Positions 18,034-26,253 of a stretch of 64,000 bases of DNA are shown here, one piece after another. The DNA comes from Sulfurimonas sp. Lineage in GTDB: Bacteria > Campylobacterota > Campylobacteria > Campylobacterales > Sulfurimonadaceae. The stretch is taken from NCBI GenBank assembly GCA_016744115.1, contig JADGEZ010000002.1:72121-136120 (forward strand), read 5' to 3'. How positions within the stretch are numbered: position 1 is the first letter of the stretch; each line of letters begins with the position of its first letter. Made by a program: the position numbers and the translations under genes. The notes beneath the pieces were generated by a model. The model saw only the letters and a program-made list of their open reading frames with translations, was not told the origin of the DNA and did not search any database.

Positions 18034-18429
18034 ATGTTAATCTTAGATTCAGTTGATAATTTATTAGAACATATTGAAGAGGTTCAAAAAGATGTGACAC
18101 ATCTCTCTAGTGAGTCTTTACTTAAAATGTGTGCTTTTATTGAAAATGGCAATATAGAAGTAAATGATGATATTGCAGCAGCTTTACAGTATCAAGACAT
18201 CATTACTCAACAATTAAGTGCTACAATTGAAGCAATAAATAGCATGAGAGTAAGTATTAAAAGATTTTCGCATGCCTTTTCGAATGATGAAACTTTAGCA
18301 CAAGATAGCATGAGCAAGTTGCATGATAAATTAAATAAAACTTTAGCAGAGGCTAAAGATAAAAAAAGCAGATTCTCTGGTAAAATACTAGATAGTGAAG
18401 ATGCTGTTGATACGATAGAATTTTTTTAG
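18034..18429 (+). CDS. Short CheZ-like protein, putative CheY-P phosphatase
   Basis: 131 residues, helical. In the centre, LQYQDIITQQL places D55 and Q59 as D-x3-Q, the arrangement of the catalytic Asp143/Gln147 pair in E. coli CheZ (QDLTGQ). The C terminus ends in an acidic and hydrophobic tail (DAVDTIEFF), like the CheZ peptide that docks on CheY. CheZ is usually 200-250 residues, so this would be a reduced version. It lies between two cheY genes. The assignment is by motif and context; overall similarity to CheZ is low. Confidence 0.6.
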   Translation: MLILDSVDNLLEHIEEVQKDVTHLSSESLLKMCAFIENGNIEVNDDIAAALQYQDIITQQLSATIEAINSMRVSIKRFSHAFSNDETLAQDSMSKLHDKLNKTLAEAKDKKSRFSGKILDSEDAVDTIEFF

Positions 18430-18438
18430 GAGATTGAT

Positions 18439-18804
18439 ATGGCAACAATAATGGTAGTAGATGATTCTAAGACAGTTAGAAGTTATCACAGTTCCATCCT
18501 TAAATCTGTTGGGATTGAAGTTTTAGAGGCTGAAAATGGTATGGAAGCACTAGAAAAGAGTTTAGGTGCGGAGATAGATTTATATTTAGTTGATGTGAAC
18601 ATGCCGGTTATGGATGGATATACTTTTATACAAGATCTTCGAAAACAAGAAAATCATAAAATAGTGCCAATTATCATGATTACAACTCAAGCTAAAGATG
18701 AGGATAAAGAAAATGCTTATAAAGTGGGGGCGAATTTTTTTGAAACTAAGCCTATTAAACCTGATAAGTTACAAGCATATATTGATATTTTAGTTAAGAA
18801 GTAA
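18439..18804 (+). CDS. cheY: CheY-like single-domain response regulator (second copy)
   Basis: 121 residues and a textbook receiver: D8-D9 (MVVDDSKT), phospho-Asp D52 (YLVDVNMPVMDG), Thr in IMITTQA and Lys in ETKPIKP. It is closer to canonical CheY than the copy at 17651. It lies 10 bases before cheA, its presumed kinase. With the other copy it forms a two-CheY arrangement, where one may act as output and the other as phosphate sink; which is which cannot be told from sequence. Confidence 0.92.
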   Translation: MATIMVVDDSKTVRSYHSSILKSVGIEVLEAENGMEALEKSLGAEIDLYLVDVNMPVMDGYTFIQDLRKQENHKIVPIIMITTQAKDEDKENAYKVGANFFETKPIKPDKLQAYIDILVKK

Positions 18805-18814
18805 GGAAGGTATT

Positions 18815-21547
18815 ATGGATCCGTTATTAGAACAGTTTTTACAAGAAGCAAGAGAAAATTTAGCATTTATTGATCAGAATATTGAAGAGATTGGTGGTGA
18901 TGATCCCGAGCTTTTAAATTCTGTATTTCGTGCTGCACATACTCTAAAAGGTGGCAGTGGAATAGTAGGTTTTGAATCTGTAAAAGAAATTACCCATCAT
19001 GCAGAAGATTTACTTGATATGCTTCGTGCTGGAAAGTTGGATTTTCAAGTAAGTATGAAAGAATCTTTGTTTGATGCTTTTGATGAGGTTATGAACCTTA
19101 TTGAAGCTGCCGAAGATACTGAAGATATTGTTGATGCTGATGAAGAAACTATTGTAAAGATTGTAAAAAGTTTAAGCTTACAGATGGGTAAAAATACCTC
19201 TGTAGAAACAAAATGGAAAATTCCTTTTATTTTAGCAAGTGATCCATCAATGTTTGTAAATATGCCTTTACAAATATTAAATGGTGTTGATTGTGTCAAG
19301 ATACCTTTTATTAATGCTACTTTAGATGAGAATTTTTGTAATCATAGTAACCTTTACGCTGTTTTATTTGATGTAGATGAATCATGTATGGTATACGGAA
19401 ATGATCCAGTCTATGCTTTATCTTTACTTGAAGATAAAGTTTTAGGTGTTTTTTCATGTATGAGTGATAATAATGCTAAATCAGTATTAAGCGGCACTGA
19501 AGATGAGGATGGGTTACTTTTAAAATCAACAATAGTCGCTTATGTTTATGCTAGGTATGAGGAAATTGAAGATTCATTATTTAATTTTATTGATGAACTT
19601 CAGCTTTTTCCTCTTGATATTGAGACTTTACTTAGTGTTGATGTAGGTGATTACGGACACAATATAGACTCTCTTAAAGAGTTAGTAGATATAGCAGATG
19701 ATTTAGACTTAGTAACTATCGTAGAAGAAGTGAAAAGATCTATGAATTTAATTGGTAAAGGTACATTGCAATATATGCAACTTCAAAGATTTTTAGACAT
19801 TAGGGGTCTCATCGCTGATACTGATACAACTAAACTAGGGAATTTTTTTAATACTTTGTATGATGGAAATGTCTATAAAATGATAAGTAAAGTAGCAGTA
19901 GAGAATATTGAAACTATAGAAGAAAAATCTGTACAAGTAGGCGAAGAAAAAAAAGTTGTCAAAATGGATGAAGTAGGAGTTGTCAAAATAGATGAACAAG
20001 TAATAGTCTCTCCAGATATTGTAGTAATAAAATCAGATGAATCAACTCAAGCTATTCTTGTAAATATGATGCTTCAACAACTAAAAGCGATTCAATTTAT
20101 TGAAAATAAAGAGGATCTTGCTAGAGTAGTTTTTATCATGGAAAATATACGAAAATATTTTTCAAATATGCCAAAAATATTTGCATCAAAAGAAGATATA
20201 CAAAGTTTTTTAGAATCTGAATTAGGATCTTTACTACCAAAAATTGAGCTAAAAGAAGAGAATGAAAATATTACTAAAGATACAGAAGTAAAAGAAAAAG
20301 TAAAATTACCGAAGAAACCACTTAAAGAAGAAAAACAAAAAGCTGTAGTAGGAAAAACTGTTAAGATAGATCAAGCATCAATTGATAGTTTGATGAATGT
20401 AGCAGGAGAACTTCTTGTTGCAAAAAATTCTCTTCCATATCTTGCAGAGAGTGTTGTAACAATGAATCATGATGTAATTCAACGAGAGATTATGGAAAAA
20501 TATATTTTTATCAATCGTTTGACAGAGCAACTTCAAGATCTCATCATGGGTATGAGAATGTTACCAATATCCTATGTATTTGATAGGTATCCTAAGCTTG
20601 TTCGCGATATAGCTAAAAAACTTGGTAAAAAAGTAAAACTAGATATGGAAGGTGGAGAAACAAAACTTGACAAAAATATGATTGAAATGTTAGCAGATCC
20701 AATGATTCATATCATGAGAAATTCCTTAGACCATGGTATAGAGATGCCAGAAAATCGTACTCAAAAAGGTAAAGACTCAAGTGGTACAATAAAACTTAAA
20801 GCTTATGCAGAATCAGATAAAATAGTGATTGAAATTATAGATGATGGTGCAGGGATAGATACTCAAAGAGTTGCAAATAAAGTTTTAGAAAAAGGTTTAT
20901 TATCAATAGAACAAATTGATTCCTTAAATGAAGATGAGCGTGCTGAATTAGTGCTTTTACCAGGTCTTTCCACCGTTGAAGAGATTACAGAATTTTCAGG
21001 GCGTGGTGTAGGTATGGATGTAGTTAAAAAATCTATTGAAGGTTTTGGTGGGACAATTCGGATAAAGACAAAAGCCAATCAGGGGACAACAATTACACTC
21101 GCTATTCCTGTTTCACTCGCCGTGACATCCCTACTCCACTTTAAGATGAATGATATTCACTATGGTATACCAATGGATTCTGTATCAGAAACAGTTAAAA
21201 TAGAACAATCTGAGATAGAATATCTTCATAATGAACCATTTATTTATCTTAGAGGGGAAGTTATTCCCTTATTATTTATTAAATCTATGTTAAATGAAAA
21301 CAATATTAATTCTGTGCCACTCTCAGTTGTAGTTCTCAGTATCAAAGATAATCTCTTAGCTATTGTTGTTAATGACTTCTTAGGTCAGTTAGATGTTGTA
21401 CAAAAACCTCTTGTTGGAATGATGTCTGGACATCCACTTTTTAGTGGAACAGCACTTCTTGGTAATGGTCAAATTATAATGGCGATTGATCCACATGGTT
21501 TACTTAGGATATCTCAAAAACTTAAAGAAAATATTGAGGTAGCCTAA
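18815..21547 (+). CDS. cheA: Chemotaxis histidine kinase CheA
   Basis: 910 residues, longer than the usual ~650-750. The order is an Hpt domain with phospho-His H42 (FRAAHTLKGGSG), then a long middle region of ~400 residues without a recognisable CheY-binding domain. This is followed by a charged linker, the dimerisation helices (DQASIDSLMNVAGELLVAKN), an ATP-binding domain (N box HIMRNSLDHGIEMP, G1 DDGAGID, G2 SGRGVGMDVVKKS) and a C-terminal CheW-like domain that docks on CheW and receptors. It would autophosphorylate and feed the CheY and CheB proteins encoded around it. The region at ~130-370 is unexplained. Confidence 0.94.
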   Translation: MDPLLEQFLQEARENLAFIDQNIEEIGGDDPELLNSVFRAAHTLKGGSGIVGFESVKEITHHAEDLLDMLRAGKLDFQVSMKESLFDAFDEVMNLIEAAEDTEDIVDADEETIVKIVKSLSLQMGKNTSVETKWKIPFILASDPSMFVNMPLQILNGVDCVKIPFINATLDENFCNHSNLYAVLFDVDESCMVYGNDPVYALSLLEDKVLGVFSCMSDNNAKSVLSGTEDEDGLLLKSTIVAYVYARYEEIEDSLFNFIDELQLFPLDIETLLSVDVGDYGHNIDSLKELVDIADDLDLVTIVEEVKRSMNLIGKGTLQYMQLQRFLDIRGLIADTDTTKLGNFFNTLYDGNVYKMISKVAVENIETIEEKSVQVGEEKKVVKMDEVGVVKIDEQVIVSPDIVVIKSDESTQAILVNMMLQQLKAIQFIENKEDLARVVFIMENIRKYFSNMPKIFASKEDIQSFLESELGSLLPKIELKEENENITKDTEVKEKVKLPKKPLKEEKQKAVVGKTVKIDQASIDSLMNVAGELLVAKNSLPYLAESVVTMNHDVIQREIMEKYIFINRLTEQLQDLIMGMRMLPISYVFDRYPKLVRDIAKKLGKKVKLDMEGGETKLDKNMIEMLADPMIHIMRNSLDHGIEMPENRTQKGKDSSGTIKLKAYAESDKIVIEIIDDGAGIDTQRVANKVLEKGLLSIEQIDSLNEDERAELVLLPGLSTVEEITEFSGRGVGMDVVKKSIEGFGGTIRIKTKANQGTTITLAIPVSLAVTSLLHFKMNDIHYGIPMDSVSETVKIEQSEIEYLHNEPFIYLRGEVIPLLFIKSMLNENNINSVPLSVVVLSIKDNLLAIVVNDFLGQLDVVQKPLVGMMSGHPLFSGTALLGNGQIIMAIDPHGLLRISQKLKENIEVA

Positions 21548-21548
21548 T

Positions 21549-22310
21549 ATGACAGATCTGATTGTATTTAGTGTTGGTGGAAACCGATATGCTCTTCGTA
21601 TTGAAAATATTCAAAGAATAATTCAAGCTATAGAACTTAGGTACATACCAAATTCACACCCTTTTTTAGATGGAATTATGAGTTATGAAAATCAAGTGAT
21701 TAAGGTAATGAGTTTTAGAAAAACTATAGGACTTCAAAGTTATGCCAGTGAACTTGATTCCTTATTTACAAGCTTAAAAACTGGTCATGGAGCTTGGGTT
21801 GATGCACTTAAACATTCCATTAACACAGGTGCTAAATTTACAAAAACTTTTAATCCTCATATGTGTGAACTTGGAAAATGGATAGATAGTTTTACGGCTT
21901 ATGATGATAGAGTATCTGCCGTATTAAATGAGTTAATTAAATTTCATAAACAGCTTCATATAAGAGGTGGATATGCTTGTGAAATTTATAAAGATGATAA
22001 GCTAGAAGCACAACGGATTTTAGAAGTTGAAATCAGTGAAATTTTTACTCATACTATGGGCTCTCTTGATACATTTATAAAAGAATTAGATTTGATAGCG
22101 AACTCTCTTCAAAAGTTATTAATTTATGAAAATGGAAATAAAATATTTGCTATTAAAATAGATATTATAGAGGATATAGCACATGTTAATGAGAGTGAAA
22201 TTATGAATGATTCTAAAGAAGAAATGAATAAATTTCTAGAGTTTGATGGTATCTTAGACTTAAATGGTGTTTTAATCAATGTAATCAAAACAGTAAATTT
22301 ACCAAAGTAA
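21549..22310 (+). CDS. CheW domain split by a CZB zinc-binding domain
   Basis: 253 residues. Residues 1-65 are the first half of a CheW domain (LIVFSVGGNRYALRIENIQRI, then LDGIMSYENQVIKVMSF). Residues ~75-185 form a CZB (chemoreceptor zinc-binding) domain with the 3His/1Cys site H80 (TGHGAWV), C106 (CELGKW), H133 and H137 (FHKQLH). The remaining CheW strands follow at ~190-253 (LLIYENGNKIFAIKIDII). CZB is normally attached to receptors or diguanylate cyclases and senses zinc or hypochlorous acid. Placed in the adaptor, it could tune CheA coupling directly. The start is one base after the cheA stop codon. Confidence 0.82.
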   Translation: MTDLIVFSVGGNRYALRIENIQRIIQAIELRYIPNSHPFLDGIMSYENQVIKVMSFRKTIGLQSYASELDSLFTSLKTGHGAWVDALKHSINTGAKFTKTFNPHMCELGKWIDSFTAYDDRVSAVLNELIKFHKQLHIRGGYACEIYKDDKLEAQRILEVEISEIFTHTMGSLDTFIKELDLIANSLQKLLIYENGNKIFAIKIDIIEDIAHVNESEIMNDSKEEMNKFLEFDGILDLNGVLINVIKTVNLPK

Positions 22311-22324
22311 TAAAGGACTATACT

Positions 22325-22594
22325 ATGGCTATAACATATGAGGGCAATGTGGTAACTTTAGAATCAGTTATATATGAAGATGAAGTTATTGTATTTAGAG
22401 ATTTTTTACAAGAAAAAGCACCAGATGAAGTGCATTTGAATTTTGTAGGCTGTGAAGATATTCACCTCGCTATCATTCAACTGATCATGGCATATAAAAA
22501 AAATTATGCTTTTACCTATGAATTTGGAAATGAGGTAAAACTTTTTCAAAGAGTATTAGAAGGATTTAATATAAGTGAAAACTATTGTAATTAG
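22325..22594 (+). CDS. STAS-like small protein
   Basis: 89 residues. The pattern of strands and helices (VVTLESVIYEDEVIVFRDFL, then DEVHLNFVGCEDIHLAIIQLIMAY) resembles a STAS domain. The usual phospho-Ser position is not a serine (CEDIH), so control by phosphorylation is unlikely. Its 3' end overlaps the GTG start of the ParA-like gene by 20 bases, implying tight coupling with it. The role in the chemosensory system is unknown, and STAS membership is a moderate-confidence inference. Confidence 0.6.
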   Translation: MAITYEGNVVTLESVIYEDEVIVFRDFLQEKAPDEVHLNFVGCEDIHLAIIQLIMAYKKNYAFTYEFGNEVKLFQRVLEGFNISENYCN

Positions 22595-23321
22595 TAACCG
22601 CAAAGGTGGATCTGCTAAAACTACTACAGCTGTTAATATTGCGAGTGGTTTAGCCCAGCATGGATCTGTTTTACTTTTGGACTTTGACACACAAGGACAT
22701 GCCTCAATAGGTGTAGGATGTGAGCCTAATGAGAACTTAGGTGTACACTCTATATTTCTTGGAAGAACTTTAAGTGAAACCTTTATGCCAACTGTACATA
22801 AAAACTTAACACTTTCACCCGCACTTACTTTTTTTGATGTATATGAGTTTTCAGATTTACGAGGGGTACTAAAAAATCGTTTTAAAAAAGAGAGTATTGC
22901 AGATTTTTTTGATTATTGTGTGATAGACACACCACCAACTTTTGATGGACTATTAAAAAATTCTCTTGAGGTTGCAGACTGTGTTCTTATACCATTTATA
23001 CCTCATTACTTAGGAGTTGTCGCTGTTGGTCAAATGCTCAGAGCACTTCTACAAAGTGCTAAAACAAGTGCTAGAGAGATTGCAGATGTCTGTATTTTAC
23101 CTGTAATGTATAATCCTCATATAATTGAACATAAAGAATCAGTTGCTAAAGTAAAAACATCTTTTGGCGAAGCGAAACTTCTCTCACCCATTGGTGTTGA
23201 TATTAAGTTAGCTAAACAGTTTTCATTAGGTTTACCCATAATATTAGATAAAAAAAGGTCTAAAGGACTTAAGGATTACTCACAATGTATTAATGAACTT
23301 TTAATAAGGTTAGAGAGTTAA
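22575..23321 (+). CDS. ParA/MinD-type ATPase, orphan, chemosensory cluster
   Basis: 248 residues with the deviant Walker A K10-GGSAKTTT (both signature lysines present), Walker A' LLLDFDTQGHAS and Walker B VIDTPP. ParA proteins position chromosomes, plasmids or large protein arrays by patterned ATP-dependent surface binding. No ParB gene or parS-like repeat is nearby. Its place inside a che operon suggests a role like ParC of Vibrio, which places chemotaxis arrays, or PpfA of Rhodobacter, which segregates cytoplasmic clusters. The GTG start lies inside the preceding STAS-like gene. Confidence 0.85.
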   Translation: MKTIVISNRKGGSAKTTTAVNIASGLAQHGSVLLLDFDTQGHASIGVGCEPNENLGVHSIFLGRTLSETFMPTVHKNLTLSPALTFFDVYEFSDLRGVLKNRFKKESIADFFDYCVIDTPPTFDGLLKNSLEVADCVLIPFIPHYLGVVAVGQMLRALLQSAKTSAREIADVCILPVMYNPHIIEHKESVAKVKTSFGEAKLLSPIGVDIKLAKQFSLGLPIILDKKRSKGLKDYSQCINELLIRLES

Positions 23322-23324
23322 GAT

Positions 23325-24839
23325 ATGTCTTTTACAATGCAAAAGAAAATTAAAATTTTGATTTGTTCTGCTGATAAGGGAGTTTTAAAAAGATCAAGCT
23401 CTTGGATTAATGTGATGGGTGAAGAGGTTTTTACATCAAATAATATTGTAGAAGCTAAGAGAATTTTAAATGATATAAGTTTTGATATAGTCATTGTCTC
23501 TCATGATTTAAAAGAGATGGGTGCAATAGAATTTATTGATTTTGTCAAAAAAAGTAAACCAACTCAAGCTGTTATTTTGATGTTGGGTGATGATATGGAT
23601 CATGTTATATTTAAGCGTTCAATAGACTTACAAGTTGATAAGTATTTAAAGTTACCTCTTGATGCTTCAATCTTTATCTCTACTATAGAAACCCTTTCAA
23701 AAGAGAAAAATTATCATGAAGAGTTTGAAAGTCAAAAAAGACTACTTCAAGACTATAAAGTAGCTATTGATAAATCTTATAGTGTTTCAAAACATGATTC
23801 AGATGGAAAAATATTTTATGTTAATGAATCTTTTTGTAAAACAACTCAATTATCTTTTAAAGATGCTATGAAAGGAAGTATAAATCCTCTTATGAATCCA
23901 AATGAAGAGATGAAAAGTGTTTGGGATGAACTTAGAAAAAATAAAATTTATAGAAATAGACAAATATTTAAGTTTGAAGACAAGCAAGATCATATAATAG
24001 ATATTACTGCTGTTGCCATCTTAAATCAGGATGAATCAATCAAAGAATTTTTAGTATTTTCAAATGATGTAACCGAGGTTATTAATGCATCAAGAAAATT
24101 AAAAGCACAAGAGATAGATAAAAGAATTCAAAAATTAGAACATGCAAAAGAGTTAAGTAAGGTAAAAGATTCTTACTTAACTGTATTTTCTCATGAATTG
24201 ATAACTCCACTCAATTCTATAATTAATTTTTCTCAATATATAAAAAAACATTTATTAAAAGAAGATTTCAAAAAAAGGGATTCTCTTGTTGAGCAAGTGT
24301 CTCAAATAAATATTAGTGGCTGGTATATGCTTGATATGATTACTAATCTTATTGATTCTATGAAATTAAAAGATGGAGCAATTGAGTTGATTAAATCAAA
24401 TTTTTTACTTCATGAAGTTGTAGAAGAAGTGATGAAAAAATATGAACATGAACTTCTAAGTATTAAAGTAAATAAATCTTTTAAAAATGAGTGTATGATT
24501 GAAAGTGATAGAAAAAGAATGTTACAAATCATAGACAATTTAGTCTCAAACTCGCTTAAATATTGTAAAACACAAATAGCACTTGTTATTCGTTTAAATA
24601 AAAATACAAACGAATTTTCATTTGAAGTAATAGATGATGGTAACGGCTTTGGTGATAAAAGTAATGTTTTTGAACTTTTTGGGCAATTAGATGAAGACAG
24701 TATGACAAGAACTGGACAAGGTATAGGCATTGGTCTTTTTGTTGTTAAAAAACTTTGCGATGCAATGTATTATAAGATAAACATAGAAAAATCACAATAT
24801 CTTGGTGGTGCTAGAGTTATCATAAGAGGTAAATTATGA
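23325..24839 (+). CDS. Soluble sensor histidine kinase with pseudo-receiver and PAS domains
   Basis: 504 residues, no membrane segment. Residues ~8-125 have a receiver fold, but the phospho-Asp position holds Ser59 (DIVIVSHDL), so it cannot accept phosphate in the usual way. A PAS domain follows (~145-250). The HisKA domain has H290 in SHELITPLNSI, and the ATPase domain shows N box DNLVSNSLKY, DDGNGFGD and GQGIGIGLFVVKKL. The end overlaps the next gene's start by four bases (ATGA), making that response regulator the likely partner. This is a second kinase in the cluster besides CheA. Confidence 0.85.
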   Translation: MSFTMQKKIKILICSADKGVLKRSSSWINVMGEEVFTSNNIVEAKRILNDISFDIVIVSHDLKEMGAIEFIDFVKKSKPTQAVILMLGDDMDHVIFKRSIDLQVDKYLKLPLDASIFISTIETLSKEKNYHEEFESQKRLLQDYKVAIDKSYSVSKHDSDGKIFYVNESFCKTTQLSFKDAMKGSINPLMNPNEEMKSVWDELRKNKIYRNRQIFKFEDKQDHIIDITAVAILNQDESIKEFLVFSNDVTEVINASRKLKAQEIDKRIQKLEHAKELSKVKDSYLTVFSHELITPLNSIINFSQYIKKHLLKEDFKKRDSLVEQVSQINISGWYMLDMITNLIDSMKLKDGAIELIKSNFLLHEVVEEVMKKYEHELLSIKVNKSFKNECMIESDRKRMLQIIDNLVSNSLKYCKTQIALVIRLNKNTNEFSFEVIDDGNGFGDKSNVFELFGQLDEDSMTRTGQGIGIGLFVVKKLCDAMYYKINIEKSQYLGGARVIIRGKL

Positions 24840-26170
24840 ATATTTTAATAGTAGATGACAATAAAAATAATAGAATGATACTTCGACTTTTTTTAGAAGA
24901 TTATATGGATGAGAATGAGGGTGTCAAACTAGAAATTGACGAAGCCCAAGATGGTCAAATAGCCGTAGATAAATGTGATTTAAAAGAATTTGATATAGTG
25001 CTGATGGATATAATGATGCCTAATATGGATGGTATAGAAGCTACTAAAATTATTCGTAAAAAACATGAAAAAATAATGATTATTGCAGTATCAGCAGTTG
25101 ATGATAGCGAGCGTAAAAAGCTTATTTTAAATAATGGTGCAGAAGATTATATTATCAAACCTGTTAATGCAGATATATTTATTAGTCGAATGGCTAATTA
25201 TCTTAGTCTTTGTGAAGCTAGAAAAACTAAAAAAGCATATTCGGATATTGTAGCGAACCTTTTTACTAAAAATGTATTTAGTAGGCATACAAGGTTTTTA
25301 ATCACTTCTGAAGATGCTTTATCAGAATTTTGGGAGTATTATCTTTTATCAACAAGCCTTAAAAATGACAACTTGAGTGATGTTGTTAGAACTATTTTTG
25401 AAATTGCAGACATTCAAAGAAGATTAGATATAAATAGTGATATTTTTGTTGAAGATTCAGAAGAAAAAAAATACTTTACACTTTCAAATATTGATGATAT
25501 ACCTGAGAAAATTTTAAAATTGACATTAAAAAAAAATGGTTTTAGAGGAAAATATAAAATAGCAAATGGAAAAATAACTTTTGAACAAGATATTATTTAT
25601 TCAGACTTAGAAGAGCTTCTTGTCCAAGAGCCAGTAGCACTTGTAGAAGATATTACTTTACACTCTAGTGTAAGCCCTGAAAAAGTTTCTGAGATTAATT
25701 TAACTCAATCACAAGAGCTTATAACTTTTGATTATATGGATGAAGAAGATTTATATGATTTAGAAGAGTATGCAGGAAAACTTAACTCTATAATGCTCAT
25801 TGTAGGAGGTGGAGGCGTTAGTGAAGCTGAGGTTACTGAGATTTATACATACTTAGATAAAATAAGCTCTATTTTAGCAACATATAGTGAGGTATATCCA
25901 ATATCTAAGGCTTTAAGTGAGTTATCCACGGATATGGCTTCTCACATACAAGAATTTATAGATAATTCAGAAGCCTTAGGACCAATGTGTAAGGCATTTT
26001 CAAATGATATGTCTGGCTGGATAGACCAATCTTTTCACACAGGAGCACCAAGTGCAGATTTTATGAATGATACAATAGTCGTAAACTCTCAAACAATCGC
26101 AGGAATGTTAAAAATGGATGCAATGGCAGCCGATGGCGATGAATCCTTTGATGATATATTTGATTTTTAG
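24836..26170 (+). CDS. Response regulator with a large C-terminal region of unknown type
   Basis: 444 residues. The receiver (1-~130) is complete, with D7-D8 and phospho-Asp D58 (LMDIMMPNMDG). The remaining ~310 residues are acidic and mostly helical with no DNA-binding, GGDEF, EAL or HD motif that I can see. The segment at ~300-400 (DYMDEEDLYDLEEYAGKLNSI, then TYLDKISSILATYSEVYPISKAL) looks like a helical bundle. It is probably the partner of the kinase it overlaps and the last gene of the chemosensory cluster. Output function unknown. Confidence 0.8.
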   Translation: MNILIVDDNKNNRMILRLFLEDYMDENEGVKLEIDEAQDGQIAVDKCDLKEFDIVLMDIMMPNMDGIEATKIIRKKHEKIMIIAVSAVDDSERKKLILNNGAEDYIIKPVNADIFISRMANYLSLCEARKTKKAYSDIVANLFTKNVFSRHTRFLITSEDALSEFWEYYLLSTSLKNDNLSDVVRTIFEIADIQRRLDINSDIFVEDSEEKKYFTLSNIDDIPEKILKLTLKKNGFRGKYKIANGKITFEQDIIYSDLEELLVQEPVALVEDITLHSSVSPEKVSEINLTQSQELITFDYMDEEDLYDLEEYAGKLNSIMLIVGGGGVSEAEVTEIYTYLDKISSILATYSEVYPISKALSELSTDMASHIQEFIDNSEALGPMCKAFSNDMSGWIDQSFHTGAPSADFMNDTIVVNSQTIAGMLKMDAMAADGDESFDDIFDF

Positions 26171-26189
26171 TAGCATAATATTAGAGATT

Positions 26190-26217
26190 TTGACAAAATT
26201 TACTTTATATTTATGAT
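26190..26217 (+). promoter_or_regulatory. Probable promoter for the FIST hybrid kinase
   Basis: A perfect TTGACA (26190-26195), 16 bases of spacer and TATGAT (26212-26217) lie 37 bases before the ATG at 26254. This is the best -35/-10 pair I found in the window and separates this gene from the chemosensory operon. Confidence 0.5.
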
Positions 26218-26253
26218 AAAATACCTGCTATATATAAATTATAAGTTGGTTTC

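Noticed and set aside
24410..24730. Open frame of 106 codons opposite the histidine kinase
   Set aside because: Antisense of the conserved ATPase domain; serine- and leucine-rich composition typical of shadows.
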